Made by a program: the position numbers and the translations under genes
The notes under the pieces: model-generated
Database searches by the model: none
Told to the model about the DNA's origin: nothing
Seen by the model: only the letters and a program-made list of their open reading frames with translations
Part shown: positions 1 through 12,719 of the stretch, in pieces
Layout: each line of letters begins with the position of its first letter
How positions within the stretch are numbered: the stretch's first letter is position 1
Assembly (NCBI GenBank): GCA_037957365.1
Contig: JARHVA010000021.1
Coordinates: 5,792,501 to 5,856,500, forward strand
Source: Torreya grandis
Taxonomy: Eukaryota > Streptophyta > Pinopsida > Cupressales > Taxaceae
Direction: 5' to 3'
DNA length: 64,000 nt

Positions 1-1705
1 ATACTAGGTAGAATGATGAACCCAAGGAAGCACTGCCTAAACACCCTCCTTCAATGCTAAATTAAGAGAAGATGGCAATGAAAGTCTCTAAAGAATTAAA
101 TTAAAAATGGTGAAAAGTGAGCACAAAGATTGGTGGTGATGCCACATTAATGTCACTACATAAAAAGTCACTAAGAATGTTAGTGAGACATAAGAATCCT
201 TATATGGATTCTAACAAACAAAGTACATGAATAAGATACCCATGTATAAAGGAGGAATTTTAAAAATATAGATAAATAATCTCAAGAAGATGGCTCTAGC
301 GGTGATGGGAGAGATTGGCAACTAAAATAATAAAGTGTGCACAAACTAGGGTACACACACATGAAGGTAAACTAGGCTATAAATACAAACCTCCATGACA
401 CTTTATAATTTAGTGTAAATACAATATATTCCATACATAAAAATACCAAACAAAATAAGGAAGACATTGCATGTACTAGAATAGTTCTAATCAAGGAGAC
501 TACCAGTCTGTCGAAGAAGTCATCACAAATCATGAGAGTTACTTTAAAAATAAGGGAACAATGTGGGCCAAAAACATAAGTGGTATAAAAAATATACTCA
601 AACAATACAAGATGTTGACCTCTATTGAAAACACATCTGTAATTGTATATATAAATGAGCATGAGTGCAAAAAGTGTTTTTATTAGGGGATTTAAATAAT
701 GGAAGAACCATGTTATTAAAATCCTCACAAAGAATGATGGTGCCATCACAAGTGATTTGAAATCCATCTCAAATCAAATAGGAATGGTGGATGAAGATGT
801 CTGCATAGAAGTGGATGAAAAAATATAAAATAGTAAAATGTGAGGTAATTTACAAAGGAATGTCAAATTCAATAAAAAATGTATCCATGATTACAATCAA
901 AATGGTGAAACCAATGAAGGAGAAAGTTTGTGAAGGGGTTTGGCCACTTGCCAAACCAAGCCTCACCCTTTGGTCTTTAACAAATGTGATAAGAAAAAGG
1001 TATGAGGCCAAGTAATACAATATATTCTTATGTTTTCCAAATATGAAATATTATTTTTTAATAAAAAACAATAAAAAATCATCCAAAGATATTATTTTAT
1101 TTAAAATAAAATTAAGAAAAACTTCCCATAAGAATCTATTTTTGAATAGTAATGCTCAGTAAAGTTATGATAACTTTGTCAATTATTAATGAAATTTAAA
1201 ATTTCAAAATGTTTTGAAAATCTGAGAACAAAGCACACAACTCAGAAATGGTTTTGAGTTATTAGTTATAGTTTTTTCACAATTAAATAAAAAATAGTCA
1301 TATTATTTCAAAATAGTACTTATTGGTAAAACCATGATAACTTTTTAAATTCTTTATGAAATTTAAAATTTCAAAATGTTTTAGAAAGTAGAAAACAATG
1401 CACACAAAACTAAGAAAATTCTAATAGATCATCTACATTTTTCTCACAATAAAAAAAAGAACAGTCATTTTAAACCAAAAAATAGATTTACAAAAAGCTT
1501 ATAGATCTTGCCTTTGATATCCAACTGGGATGAAATTGGAGGTGATCATGCCTTTCTAAGATAATATGGATAGATTGGTGAGAATTTATTTACTCATTTA
1601 ATCTCTAAAATTTATCTGCAATAAGAAACACAAAAAACAAATATCTCCAAAAATAGATGCTTAGTAAGGAGAAGCTAAGATGCTAAGTAATGGTTGTTAG
1701 AGACC
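1..1705. other. No recognisable gene; AT-rich sequence with a tandem duplication
   Basis: I see no protein family in either strand of this stretch. Short open frames (such as 372-767 on the - strand and 815-1015 on the + strand) have no recognisable motif and no codon character beyond AT-richness. If the LTR at 1,718-2,173 is the 5' LTR of a - strand copia element, this stretch would be its internal region, but no gag or pol motif is visible. It also holds the 167-bp tandem duplication listed separately. Confidence 0.5.
1150..1483. repeat. Two-copy imperfect tandem repeat, period about 167 bp
   Basis: The phrase ATGATAACTTT followed by GAAATTTAAAATTTCAAAATG occurs at about 1,167 and again at about 1,334. 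Similar flanking text follows in each copy (CACACAA.., then a TTTTTCACAAT stretch, then a CAGTCAT or TAGTCAT stretch). The copies differ at many positions, so the duplication is old. No function is suggested. Confidence 0.6.
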
Positions 1706-1717
1706 GCTTTGATACCA
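1706..1717 (-). promoter_or_regulatory. Probable retrotransposon primer-binding site
   Basis: The - strand reads TGGTATCAAAGC, one mismatch from TGGTATCAGAGC, the usual site complementary to plant initiator tRNA-Met. It directly abuts the LTR end at 1,718, as expected for first-strand priming. Confidence 0.55.
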
Positions 1718-2173
1718 TGAACTGATACCATGAAAGAGTTTAGAAATCTCTCACTTAGGGTCAAATCTACAAACAATTACTATAGTAAAAACCATTGATG
1801 CATTGATCAAATAATACCTCGGTATATTATACACAAATAGATAATACAATGAAAAATCTTCTATATATCCAAAGCTTTCATTTAGAGCTACATTTATAAC
1901 TTCCATGCAAATACAATAAATGAGATTTTCATATATAGGAAAGGAATATCAATTCTAACTAAGAGATCAAGTTAGAGATCAAACCTAAGACTAAGAAATA
2001 ACTATCCCTAAAGGATAGAAATAACTTAAAATTATCCCCATAATATCTAAAAGATAAATATGTAATATCTTATAATATCTAAAATAAGATAAATGAAATA
2101 TCCACACATAAGTGGGTGGGAATAAATAAATACCTAAGTGAACATGAGCTAAGGTGAATAACCTCCTCTAACA
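1718..2173 (-). repeat. Copia-like LTR (456 bp), with adjacent primer-binding site
   Basis: The interval starts TGAACTGATACC and ends CTCTAACA, giving TG..CA ends. On the - strand it reads TGTTAGAGGAGG ... CAGTTCA. It abuts a tRNA-Met-like primer site at 1,706-1,717, which is what marks it as a 5' LTR in - orientation. Length and terminal text are typical of Ty1/copia LTRs. The partner LTR is not in the window, so boundaries rest on one copy only. Confidence 0.5.
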
Positions 2174-4230
2174 GTGGAAACTCTCATGGCTAGATCTATT
2201 GCATGGTTCTATCATTTGGATGCAAGTTCCATTAATAACTAGAATATTATGAAATCTAAGTTCCAAGCTTGTTTCAAACTAGTTGAAGACGTGCATGCTT
2301 TATTTGATTAGTTAAATAAAATTAAATAGGATTATCATGAACCCTTATTTGATTTCATGGTCAAGTTTAATAGGTTAATGAATAAAATCTCATGAGTAGC
2401 TAAGCCTACAACAAAAAATCAAAAATGTTTCTTCATCAACACCTAGCTCTTAGAAGTTGGTTTCCTTCTGAGAAGAAATATACTACTTGATTTAGATAAG
2501 ACACAAATATTTGATACTTAAATTGAATATGACATGGTTATGGATGGAAAACTATGGAGGGATTCTTCAAAATCAAGAGGATAAACTTTGAGTCATGAAT
2601 CCACTGAATAGTTGATTCAAAAACTAGCAAATAATATTGTTGCTTTAAAGAAGTAGTTGCCTTAGAGACATTTGACATATTCATAACATGAAATCCCTAG
2701 GATAAATTATGTACCAAATAATAACTATCCAAGGTTTCCCTCTTCTCAACCAAGGTTAGCCATTGAGGCTCCCCCAGTCAATACGATTTTGGAGACAGTT
2801 GAAATTTATGTTTATCAAGAGGATGAGCTTGAAGTAGAGATCCAGGTTTTTCAGAGTATGAAACTGATGAACAAGTTGGCGACTCCAGTAATGATTTGTT
2901 GCAATATGAGTGTGAGGAAGATGGTTACATTTATATAGTTGAAGATATGAATTATCAATCTTATGTTATGTTTACAAGATCTTAGAATGAAGATTCCAAG
3001 AAGAAGCAAAAGGTTGATAGGGTAAATCAAAATGATAAAACTATGAGGAATAATGATTTTAAGGTGTCACCTACCCCTAAAATACTCCCTAGAGGTTATC
3101 ATCTTCCTTTTCAAGTGAAAATGAAACAAATAGAAGCTAAGGCAAACATTTCACCTCATACTCAGAATTTAGAAGGTTAGAATATCAATGCAATTTGAAA
3201 ATTAAGGTGGCTGAAATGCCCGATAACATTGATACCACATCTTCATCTCATATTCCCTCATTTGACATATTAGATCATGTTAACAAGTTTAATATTCAGA
3301 CATCTCAAGAATAATATTTGAGAGCAAATCCATATCAGTTAAATCACTTGAACCATTTCATTAAGGGGGTCAAGATAATACAAATAAGTATAATTTCAAA
3401 GGGATTCTAACTACACCTCCAAATACCAAACCATCAACATCTACCATAGCTACGACTACTTCTCCTTCTGGTAATAAAAGCCATTTTACATATCCCTTTT
3501 CTTAAAAGGTTGCAAGTTGAGTAATTTCATTATTGATAAGGGAACCTTGGATAATGTTATGCCTACCAAGGTTACTCATGCTTTATTATCACTTATATGA
3601 AGACTTTTTGATAGTGTTTCTCCACGGACACAAAATAAGTGTCGTTAGTTGGCCAGATCAAATATGCACAAGTAGTTTTAGCTTCCTTTCCACATAAAAT
3701 AATTAAAATGATAATTCTACTGTTAAAAATTCTAGCCATATATGGCATGTTGTTGGGAAGGAGCTTTTGAAAATAAATAGGGGGAGAGATTTAGATGGAT
3801 TTATCTTATGCCACATTTTTAATCAATAGCACTAAACATAAGTTGGAACCTGAGTCAAAAGTTAAGATTATGGTATGCAAGTCTAAGGATCTAAGGGTTG
3901 ATATTCTATATTAAGACACAGGTTTGGGGAATTATATGATGATGTCTAAGGCAAAAACAAATATGCCATAATTAGTTGAAATCAACTCTAATGATGTTTG
4001 GCTTCTTGAATTTGATATAAACTATTCATTAATAGGTTTTGGGGCAAGTGTTATCCTTATCTCACCAAGTAAGGAAGTTTTCCCTTTCTTAAAAAAAAAT
4101 TGAAGTTTGAATGTACTAATAACACTATAGAATATGAATCCTTGGTTCATGGCTTACACACAGCTAAAGAAATGGAAATTCAAGACCCTGAAATCATAGG
4201 GAGATGTTGAACTCATCGTAGAGTAAGACC
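2174..4230 (+). pseudogene. Ty3-type retrotransposon fragment: gag, protease, additional RNase H
   Basis: Reading through stops and shifts, the first 600 bases give a gag-like region (pieces such as FQACFKLVEDVHALFD and PLFDFMVKFNRLMNKIS), followed by a linker. At about 3,510-3,600 there is a degenerate retropepsin-like stretch (DNVMPTKVTHAL). At about 4,000-4,220 comes an RNase H-like stretch with NTIEYESLVHGL, which aligns by eye with NVVEYESLIHGLEW in element A at 43.5 kb. Protease and RNase H are adjacent with no reverse transcriptase between them, as in element A. RT and integrase are missing; sequence similarity stops near 4,230. Many stops replace expected Gln or Trp, for example NN*N where a Trp codon is expected. 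The element is dead. Confidence 0.7.
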
Positions 4231-4722
4231 GAAACCATTTTTATCAAGATTTCTTCAATTTTTTTTCCATGACAAAATGTTTAGGGTTTGGAGTGGGGTT
4301 TTGGACGTTCTTCCTTATAAGAATGTGTATTCTTTATTTTGATAAAGCATTCACTTATTGTTATCATTTTGATTCATTAGAATTCTTTCTAAATCCCTTG
4401 GACACTTTTTATCATCTTTCAAACATAGACATTCTTTGTTTTTCCTGCATTGGGATTTATCATCTATAGAGTACCTTCATACCCCCAATGATGGAGCTAT
4501 TAACTTCCCATACACTGGGGTTTACCAACTACACTGCACCTTTTCACCCTTGATGGTAGAGTTTCCAACTTCCCCAGCATTAGGGTGTCATGATTGTACT
4601 ATAGTCTCCTAATTTGGCCTCCCCTCCCCTTGCCACTCTTTTGCCACTTTCTCATTACCCTTCACACTCTACTTCCCTACTTCTCACTCTCTCATTCCTA
4701 TTAAAATAAATAAATATTTGGA
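4231..4722. other. Non-coding stretch between retroelement pieces
   Basis: No gene family is recognisable here. The stretch is pyrimidine-rich near 4,610-4,700. It contains loosely repeated phrases (CTTCATACCCCCAATGATGG, CACTGGGGTTTACCAAC, CAGCATTAGGGTGTCATG) that could be a decayed short tandem repeat. It probably marks a deletion junction between the gag-RNase H piece on the left and the additional ORF on the right. Confidence 0.4.
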
Positions 4723-6475
4723 ATGCCCAGTAAAAAAGGGAAGGAAAAAGTAAGTGAGATGAAGTACTAGTTTCAAGGGGTCACAACCCCTTCCAACAAA
4801 GACTCTAACACTGTATAATTCATCAATAAGGACCTAGAGCACATTTATATGGAATACTTCTAGAGAATAATAATGCCTCTTTTAATAATGACTGGACACA
4901 ACATTTATGACAACAACCTTCCTCAAGCTACTGTGTTTCTAATCTTTGCATAGTACCCAAAACTTGTCATGAACCTGCCAAGTCACTATGATAAATATAG
5001 AAGAGAGGTTCATACTCTATGAGAAATTTTTATCATGAGGATTAGTCCTAAATATATTGAGGAGATGCTTAAGATTCCTGATCATGAATTTTTTATGGAA
5101 ATCATTCTAGAGTCGTTCCAACAATCTCATGATAATCATAAGGATGATTGTCTTAGGTACCTAAATAATCACTAGCTTGCTAAGCCCAAACCCTTAATAT
5201 TTAGGGTCCCCAAGGTGATTTTCCAACATGATTTAAAGATCTAAATCAATGAAATTGTTAGTCTCCTAAACAGGGTGGTCAGTAGTTTAGTGGAAAAATA
5301 TTACCATGCATAGATGTTCCAATATATCCAGATTATTCATGCTAATAAGTAATACATCAATTGGGATGAATTGATTAGTGATTAAATTCACATACATATG
5401 TGTGACGTAATTACCATCCATAAGTTAAATATGATTTCATATGTCATCTATGATCTAACATAGAGGAGATTTTATAGTGGCTTATCTATAGTGGGTGTAA
5501 TGTCTACTTTTTGAATATATGCATATTATCCCTAATTAACATAAATGAAAGTGCTAAACGTTCTCTTTGTGTTAATGATGCTTTTCTTCAATTTTCCATT
5601 TAAATATTCAAAGAAGATACTTATAATATGCACTTCTCCATCATTGCCTATAAAAAGATTTCAATATGGGGTGGTTGGTTCATACAATTCCCTACATTTT
5701 CTTATATCAAGGTATGCGGATGTGATTTGACCCTTTTTATGCTTATGAGGTTTTTAAATGATATATGGGTTGTGATGATAAAAGGAAAGTCAGGCTTCTT
5801 GACAATACCTACTTCATGGTAGATTAGGTAATCAAGTTAAATATTGTAGATATTCCTAGTGTTATAGATATTGAAGATGATGGTGAGGAGATATATCAGA
5901 ACTACTTCTCATAAGGTATCAAAAATGCACCTATCCCCAGAGTTGATTAGAGTCGACCAAAGAATACATATTTAGAGACTTAAATTCAAAGAGTTTTACA
6001 AGGACTTTAGTGTGGCTCACTATTAAAGTAGTTGATGTAAAAAATGCTCAACTTCCTCCAATGTTGAAGGTTATAGATGTTACCATGGGAGACATGCAAG
6101 GCCATTTCAAACAATTACTCAAGCAAGAAACTAACCTTATTACTTTATTTAATTATGAATCAATTTAGAAATTTGTGCACTTTTAGAACACGTTTATAAG
6201 TTGGATAAGGACTTGAAGAAATTCAAGAGAATTCCTCAACAGATGATAAACATGCAGGTAGAGGTCGATATTCCTTATCAACATTCTAAAGGCCCAGATC
6301 ATGATAAGTTAGAAAACATATTGTATAAATTTAAGGAGTACAAAGATAAACAACAGTAAGCTATGTAAAAAGAAGTCATTACCATTGATGATGAAGGAGG
6401 TGAGAAATAGGTGCTAGCGAAGACTCCAAGATTTGTACTTTAAAATTGCATTGTGTCACAATCTTCTTTATAGGC
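4723..6475 (+). pseudogene. Decayed additional ORF, function unknown (retroelement-associated)
   Basis: The start ATG at 4,723 opens a frame beginning MPSKKGKEKVSEMKY. With stops read through, it runs as plausible protein (for example FRVPKVIFQHDLKI, EIVSLLNRVVSSLVEKYYHA) into shifted frames at 5.5-5.9 kb (GGWFIQFPTFSYIKVCGCD). It ends in a polar, helix-prone tail (MGDMQGHFKQLLKQETN, KLDKDLKKFKRIPQQM). The layout, a globular N-terminal part and a coiled-coil-like C-terminal part just before LTR-like sequence, matches the extra ORF of element C at 53.7-51.7 kb. I do not recognise a named family. It is broken by many stops and at least two frameshifts. Confidence 0.45.
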
Positions 6476-8238
6476 TGAGAGTCATATTTTGGTTTGAAGG
6501 TTTTGTAGTTTTGTGTGTAACTTGAAGTCAACATGCACCCTGAATTATGTAACCAAATTCTATTTTTACAATTTGTTTCATAGAATCTAGGGTTAAGGTT
6601 TCATATAAGTATAAGGCTTGCATGCCTTTAAAAGGGGATGCCACTCTTTTGTAATTTTTTCAAGAAGAGAAGTTTTGAAGGAAAAGGAGAAAATAACTTT
6701 GTATTTTTTCAACAAAATGAATAAAGCTAAGTGTTGCAGGAATTTTGAGCTTGTTTTTAGTTATGAATGAATGTTCTTATGTTCATTTATTCATAGTATT
6801 ATTTTCTTCATTATTTCCTAACAAAAGTCACAATTGATGGTAATTATATTTCAAGTTAATGAATGTAATGTCTAAGTGAATTCTGCATTTTGTCACTCAT
6901 TTACATTCCTTCTTCTCTCTTTTCATAGTTAATACCTTCTATTTTATTGAATTTACTCTCGTGATCATATTTCATTTCTCATACATGAAAACCCCCAAAA
7001 AAAATTAGTATGTACATTTTTTAATATGTTAGTTTTGTGCTTTTATTTTCTTTTAAATAAAGGTAGCTTCACCAATGAATAGAAGAGGGACTTTGTCCCA
7101 CAATATTGTTGATTGTAGTGCATGCGTTGAAGTGTCATACACTTTTTCCAACCAACACACTCCAAGTGTGCACAATAATTTTGGGATTGACTATGTTGGA
7201 TGGTTCATAAATCTTCAAAAACCACTTCACTTTTCATTAGGTTAACCAAACTTTATTAATTAACCCAATCTTCTTCTATTAGGAAATTCCATAACTTTTT
7301 GGAATTATTGTATTTTCCTTAATTCATTAAATTGAATTATTCCTCCAAATATGGCAAGTGGCCAAATGATGACATCATCATGACATCATGGTTAAATATC
7401 AGGAATGATGATGTCATAATGAAAGTTGTCAAGCACTAGTAATTAATGAATTCAAATATCATGATTAAGGCAAATCCTGTCTCACTAATGCAACCTCTTT
7501 CAAAAATATTTTATACTTTGAACCTCTAAAATTGAATTGAATTGTGGACACTCATATTATCCTTTATCCAAAGTCCACAATTAATCTATAAAACCTATAA
7601 ATATAAGGATCACCATAGACCTTTCAAAATATTTTTGTGCAAAAAAACTCTACAAAGATCCCTTAAAAGCTTCACTCATTTTCTTCTAATTAGTCCACAA
7701 ATAATGTGAGATAGTGCTTGGAGAGATGTTGATGAATTTTACACCTCAACATTAACCAATAATTTGAGCTTTACATCTAGGCATAATCATCTATCTACAT
7801 CAGCTAGTTAATGGTATATATGAGGAAGGTAATAGATTTTGATTGTTTTAAATTTATTTGTCTTGGTTAGACCTTGTCTAACAAAGGAATCATGCTTGAT
7901 AAGTTAGGTTTTGTGAATTTGTTTTATCTCAAATACTAATAAAATAAACTAACATATCTTGTAATTTTGGTTTAAAACATAAACACTTGCGGCCTAGTTA
8001 GACACCTACATTGACAAAAGTCTCCAGTGCTCTAAAGTCATCTAATTTGCAAATGAAACATATTCTTATGGTCAGCCTAAGTGCTTTAATGTTATATATT
8101 CTCTAAAAGGATTGGTATAAATATAATATCAAAACTTATTCATTTATCACCTAGCATAAACCTAAAATCACTCAAATCAACACTCAAGTGAACAAAGCTT
8201 CCCTAGTTTCTCTTGTTTCTAGATTAGTCATAGGAATA
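6476..8238. other. LTR-like non-coding sequence
   Basis: There is no coding potential here. Two parts look like LTR promoter and leader text. At 6,590-6,740, TATAAGTATAAGG is followed by TTTAAAAGGGGATGCC, an AAG-rich leader and ATGAATAAAGC. At 7,585-7,700, CTATAAATATAAGG is followed by a leader. A cluster of TGACATCA-type half palindromes lies at 7,366-7,425. I could not find matching LTR partners, so borders are not given. Confidence 0.35.
7591..7604 (+). promoter_or_regulatory. TATA-box-like sequence in LTR-like region
   Basis: CTATAAATATAAGG sits about 170 bp downstream of the TGACATCA cluster, which is the plant LTR promoter arrangement of bZIP-type sites followed by a TATA box. Nothing demonstrates use. 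Confidence 0.35.
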
Positions 8239-8241
8239 ACA
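8239..8241. repeat. Left target-site duplication ACA of the CACTA element
   Basis: ACA directly precedes CACTACTAG. The same 3 bp follow the right terminus at 24,564-24,566. CACTA elements make 3-bp duplications. Confidence 0.75.
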
Positions 8242-8450
8242 CACTACTAGAATTTTGCAAACAAATAACTACATGACTAAAACTTTTAGTCACAACAACT
8301 AAAAATGTCTAAATTATACTAATGTTTTTCAACTCAGCTATAAATGAGTAAATGAATGACTAATTTGGTCATTGACTAAAAAATTATTTAATCATATAAA
8401 TAAAAATGACTAAATAGTTACACAAATACAAATTAGAAGAAACTTAAAAA
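8242..8450 (+). repeat. CACTA left terminus and subterminal repeats
   Basis: The terminal CACTACTAG is followed by repeated words on both strands: ATGACTAAA, TTTTAGTCAC, AATGACTAATTTGGTCAT, AAAATGACTAAATAG. These match words in the right subterminal region at 24.15-24.54 kb. In En/Spm-type elements such clusters bind the TnpA protein. Confidence 0.75.
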
Positions 8451-9168
8451 AAAATTGGTGCGAGTGCATTCATTGAATATTTATCCATTTCATTAGTTGG
8501 TAATTAGCCTAGCACTAAGGCATTTTGGGTTATAACAATGACTTACATGAGTGATAAAGCTTGTTTGGAGAGGGCCTAGAGACTTCTAAAAAGGTGGGAA
8601 AGGAATTCAAAGTTTGCTATAAAGAATTTGAAGTCAATGACGCCCTCTACAATGAATTCAAATTTGGGGATGCCCTCTATAGTGAATTTAGAGGCAATTC
8701 AAAACCCTCATTACATTAAACATAAAATCTATAGCTTTTTGATTGGTAACTTACGGTAGTTACATAGGCAATTGAGTACCATAACCATACAAGCAGTTTA
8801 GGGTTTAGGGGACTGTTTCTTCATTAGTATTGATTCAAAAAATTATTACAGATGAAGAGTTTATATTCATTCCATTATATTATAAAAATTCTTAGTATTG
8901 ATTAAAAATTCATTATATTACCAAAAAACCCTACGAGTTTTATATTCATTCCAAAAATTTATCCCTAGGGAAGCTATAAATTCCCAGAGAGCTTTCCCAA
9001 GGTCTTGGTTTCCTTCTTATAGAGGTGAAGGAAGCTACAAGCTTCAGACCTTTCACATTCCAAAAAAAGGACTTTTCATATACCCACCCCTTAATATGAC
9101 CTATTACAACATATACTTTTTGACAAGTCTGAAAAAGACAACTAAATATATTTTAAATACACATTGGA
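8451..9168. other. Non-coding CACTA interior with a short duplication
   Basis: No gene is recognisable. A two-copy imperfect repeat of about 36 bp sits near 8,622-8,695 (ATGACGCCCTCTACAATGAATT versus GATGCCCTCTATAGTGAATT). Another loose duplication of ATTCATTCCA and ATTAGTATTGATT words lies at 8,825-8,955. An open frame at 8,898-9,176 has no recognisable motif. Confidence 0.4.
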
Positions 9169-12100
9169 AAGCATAAAAACAAGAAAAAGACAAAACAGGA
9201 GGATGTCCAAGATTTGTTGGTGCCATGTTGATTCCAGCTAGATGCTCATTATTCCTCTGCATTCTTGGCCTGCTTACTCTTTAGTTGTCAACTACTGATT
9301 CTCCCATTGGTACACTGTGAAATCACTAGGCCACTTATATTCTTGCATCTAGAGCAGGTTGGCTAGGTGATCTTTCCATCTTTGGTCCAGCAACATTTTG
9401 ACATCAATGATGAACTTTGCATATCTAACATCCAGAGCAATTACTCTATCCAAAATGACATTAAAACTAAAAATATTTATGTTTTGATCTTTTTTCAAGA
9501 AATCAATGACTTGAGAAACTATTTGACCATATTCACTTTTCCATGCTTCAAAACCTTTGATATTTTTATCCTCTATCAAAATGGAAGGAATAAACCAGTG
9601 TTTGAAGGTAGCAAAAGAATCAATCTTTGCCTACATTTTTTGCCTCTCACCATTCTCATACTAAAATTCATCCAAGATCATTTTCATGATCTTTTATGTT
9701 GGCTTGACTGAGGCCAGAGCACCTGGATCTCTTTGTAGAACTTTGCACAAGGTTAGTAATGTATGGTGTGTAGGTTGCCATTTCTTGTATATTGGATCCA
9801 AAATAGAAAGATTGACTGTCAACTGATCAATGGCTTGAGACAAGGAAGAATAGCATTCATGCACATCTTCCAACTTATCAACAACCAATTTTACTCTGTA
9901 TTCCAAAATCTTCTCAAACACCTCAAGGATTTTCAATTTGGCCTCATCCTTTGTCTACTCATGTTGCTTTTTCAAATCTTTAATTTCTTTCTCCAACTTC
10001 AACTTCAATGCATTCAACTGATCAACTGGGATTGTACTATCACTAGTTATTTATGGCAAAAGGTCTTGGTATGGCATAATTACTTAGCTTTGAGAATCAC
10101 CACCCTTCAACTTCTGCTTTAGTTTGACATTTTCCAAATATAGCCTATTCACTTCATCATTCATCTCAATTTGAGTTTTTTTCATAGTCGAGCAATCTTG
10201 GCTCCATTTTCTTGATAGCAACTTGTGTGAACATTGCAGAGTGTACAGTAAGGGTGGTAGCTTCAAGCACTAATGTATCCTAAAATGTTTTCACCATAGT
10301 TGTTCCCCTCAACTCCTGGACTACATAAAGTAATCTTAGTTTGTTGGTGTTCTTTTGTCTAGCCCATATTTTTAGAGTCTCTGTCTTTGGGTTAAACCCA
10401 CAACCACTAACACCATCCTCATAATCAAAATCAGAAACCATCATGGGGTCATCTTGATTTCTCACTTGGTCCAACAAAAAAAAAATCTTCAATTCAAGGC
10501 TAGGGATGACCAACATAGTACTCTTCAAAACCATTTGTCTACCCTCATCAAGGCTGACATTTATTTCATCAATTTTCAAATTCTTGAAAATCTGTGTCAT
10601 AATTTGATCATGTTGAGATTCATTAGCACCCATTTTATTTATTTCCACATTTTATTCAAATTATGTCATCTTCATTTTGAGCTAAAAATCTTTGAATTCT
10701 AGGCCATTGATTAATTCATCATCCTCGATGAACCTCATAGAAGCCACAACCCTGTCATCTTTTTGTAGTTCAAGCTCACCTTGTGCCTGTTCATCCATTC
10801 TTGCTTCTAGTTTGTGTGCTTCTATTTCTTGACCAACAAGGGGTTGATCAACTTCCTTTTTCTCTCACATAGGCCTCAAAATACTAGCCACCCCCTCAGA
10901 GTCACCGACTCCTTCAGTCATATCATATGGAACCAGTGGAGAAACATCATCAGTCTTTTGCCTTTTGGTAGGTGGTAAACCAAGAATAATTGGATCTTAC
11001 ACTGACATTGCATATGGACTAGGTTATTGAATCACAACTCCTGTTGGCTTTTTGACAGGGAGGTTGGTAGCCTTTGTAAGTTTCTTCTTAGACTTGCCAT
11101 ATATTTTTTCAAAATTATCAATTTTCAAATCTATTCTTTTCAAAGGGTCCTTCTCTTCAACAAAAAATCTTGAAAAATTAGGGTTTTATTTTCTTTTGTC
11201 ATCCTCAATCTTCTTCAAAATTCCCAATTTTCCCCCTATTATATACCTCTTGAAAAGTGACACAATTTCTGATCACATCCTCATAAAAATTAATTTGATG
11301 GGATATCCCCATCTTGGTAAGGATGACTTGTCTAACAAAGTTCATGTGACCCTCTGGATCACAAACCCTTTTTGTCCCTAATTTCAAAGAATATTTAGCC
11401 TTCAAGTAGGCTTGCAACTCCTCCAAGGTATCTGCACCAATGTACCATTCACCAAACACAGTGAAATCTTGAATAAATGAGCCCTTCTTTTATTTTTTCA
11501 TCACATCTTTCTCCATCCAGAGCATCTGCCACATGAGTTCAAGAAAAACAATTCTATTTGGCACAAATTTTGGCAACACATGGGGTGGTTGAGTACACCC
11601 ATATACTATGATTGTATTATGGTGAGGAAATAAATACCAATTAGTAAAGTTATGTTTGTGACCCTATTCTGGCCTATGAGCAAGAGGCCTCAACATATTT
11701 TTGACCTCTTTGGTCAATCTACAAAAAAGGTTACCAAGGGAATTCATTATTATGACTGAGAAACCTTCATGGAACACAACATAGTTATTGTTCTGATAAT
11801 GAGTGTCCTATTTGTAACCCCAGCATTATGTAGGCAATCTCTGTCCCTTTTGATCAATCATGCTCAAGTCCATCCTTCTAGGCTAATTCCTTTTGTTCTA
11901 ATACAAATTTAAATGACACAATAAATAATAATATTTAAACTCCATAGGTGTCTTGTTTTCCCTTATTTGCAAAAATCCATCATGTAATTTCTGCTCAATA
12001 ATTGATGCAAAATCATACTTAACATTAACCTCTAGGTTATGTATTCTCATGGCCATCATCATCATGCCATCTCACATTCTATCTCGGGCATCAATTCCTA

Positions 12101-12719
12101 ACACTTGACATAAAGCAAATTATGTCCTTTTGAAATACACAACAAAGTCATCAACTACGAAAGGCTCAACTTCAATGGTTGAGATTGAAATCCTTCTATT
12201 GTTGGCCCCTTTCCTCATGTACATGGGAAAATCATCACTCCTATGTGTATTTCTCAGACTGGTATATTCTTGTTCACTCTTCTTCAAGTCAACTTTTGTG
12301 AGGGTTTTCTTATTGAGCATGAAGAAATCAATGATTGCATTTCTATCCACAACCACTAATGATGACCCATTTGGCAACCTAATAGTTTTGGTTGCTAGAT
12401 GATAGTTCTGTGCCAATATCTTGATCAAATCCACATCAATGAATATATTTGGCACCACAATCTTAGCCAAATTCAAATTCTATGGGTTTGCAACTGGTCC
12501 CTATCCATCTTGTTTTTCACAAAAATACCAAAAAAGGTTCCATCCTGAGATAGGGACTCTAGCATCCCAACACCCCTCTGCTACATCCTTGAATAGTTTC
12601 TTATACCCTTTGTCAACTGAATTTGGCAAAATTTCCAATAGTGACTATTAAAGGGGCTACTTCTTGGGAATAGGGGGTTCAGTGTTCTTACTTGCAAACT
12701 CAGATTTCTTCGGTGCCAT
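9169..12719 (-). pseudogene. Long unidentified ORF remnant inside the CACTA element, antisense to the transposase
   Basis: ATG at 12,719 opens MAPKKSEFASKN. One frame holds, apart from stops, down to about 11,205. Two shifts (between 11.2 and 10.65 kb, and near 10.27 kb) lead to a final frame ending near 9.17 kb, about 1,180 codons in all. The N-terminal third looks globular (LPNGSSLVVVDRNAIIDFFM, VDDFVVYFKRT). The middle has CWGYK, WYLFPHHNTI and GEWYIGADTLEELQAYLKA. A basic, Pro-rich linker follows, and the last 400 residues are polar and helix-prone (NDEVNRLYLENVKLKQKL, MKILEVFEKILEYRVKLV), likely coiled coil. Stops mostly replace Gln or Trp. I do not recognise a family; it may be a lineage-specific transposon ORF or captured sequence. 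Confidence 0.5.
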
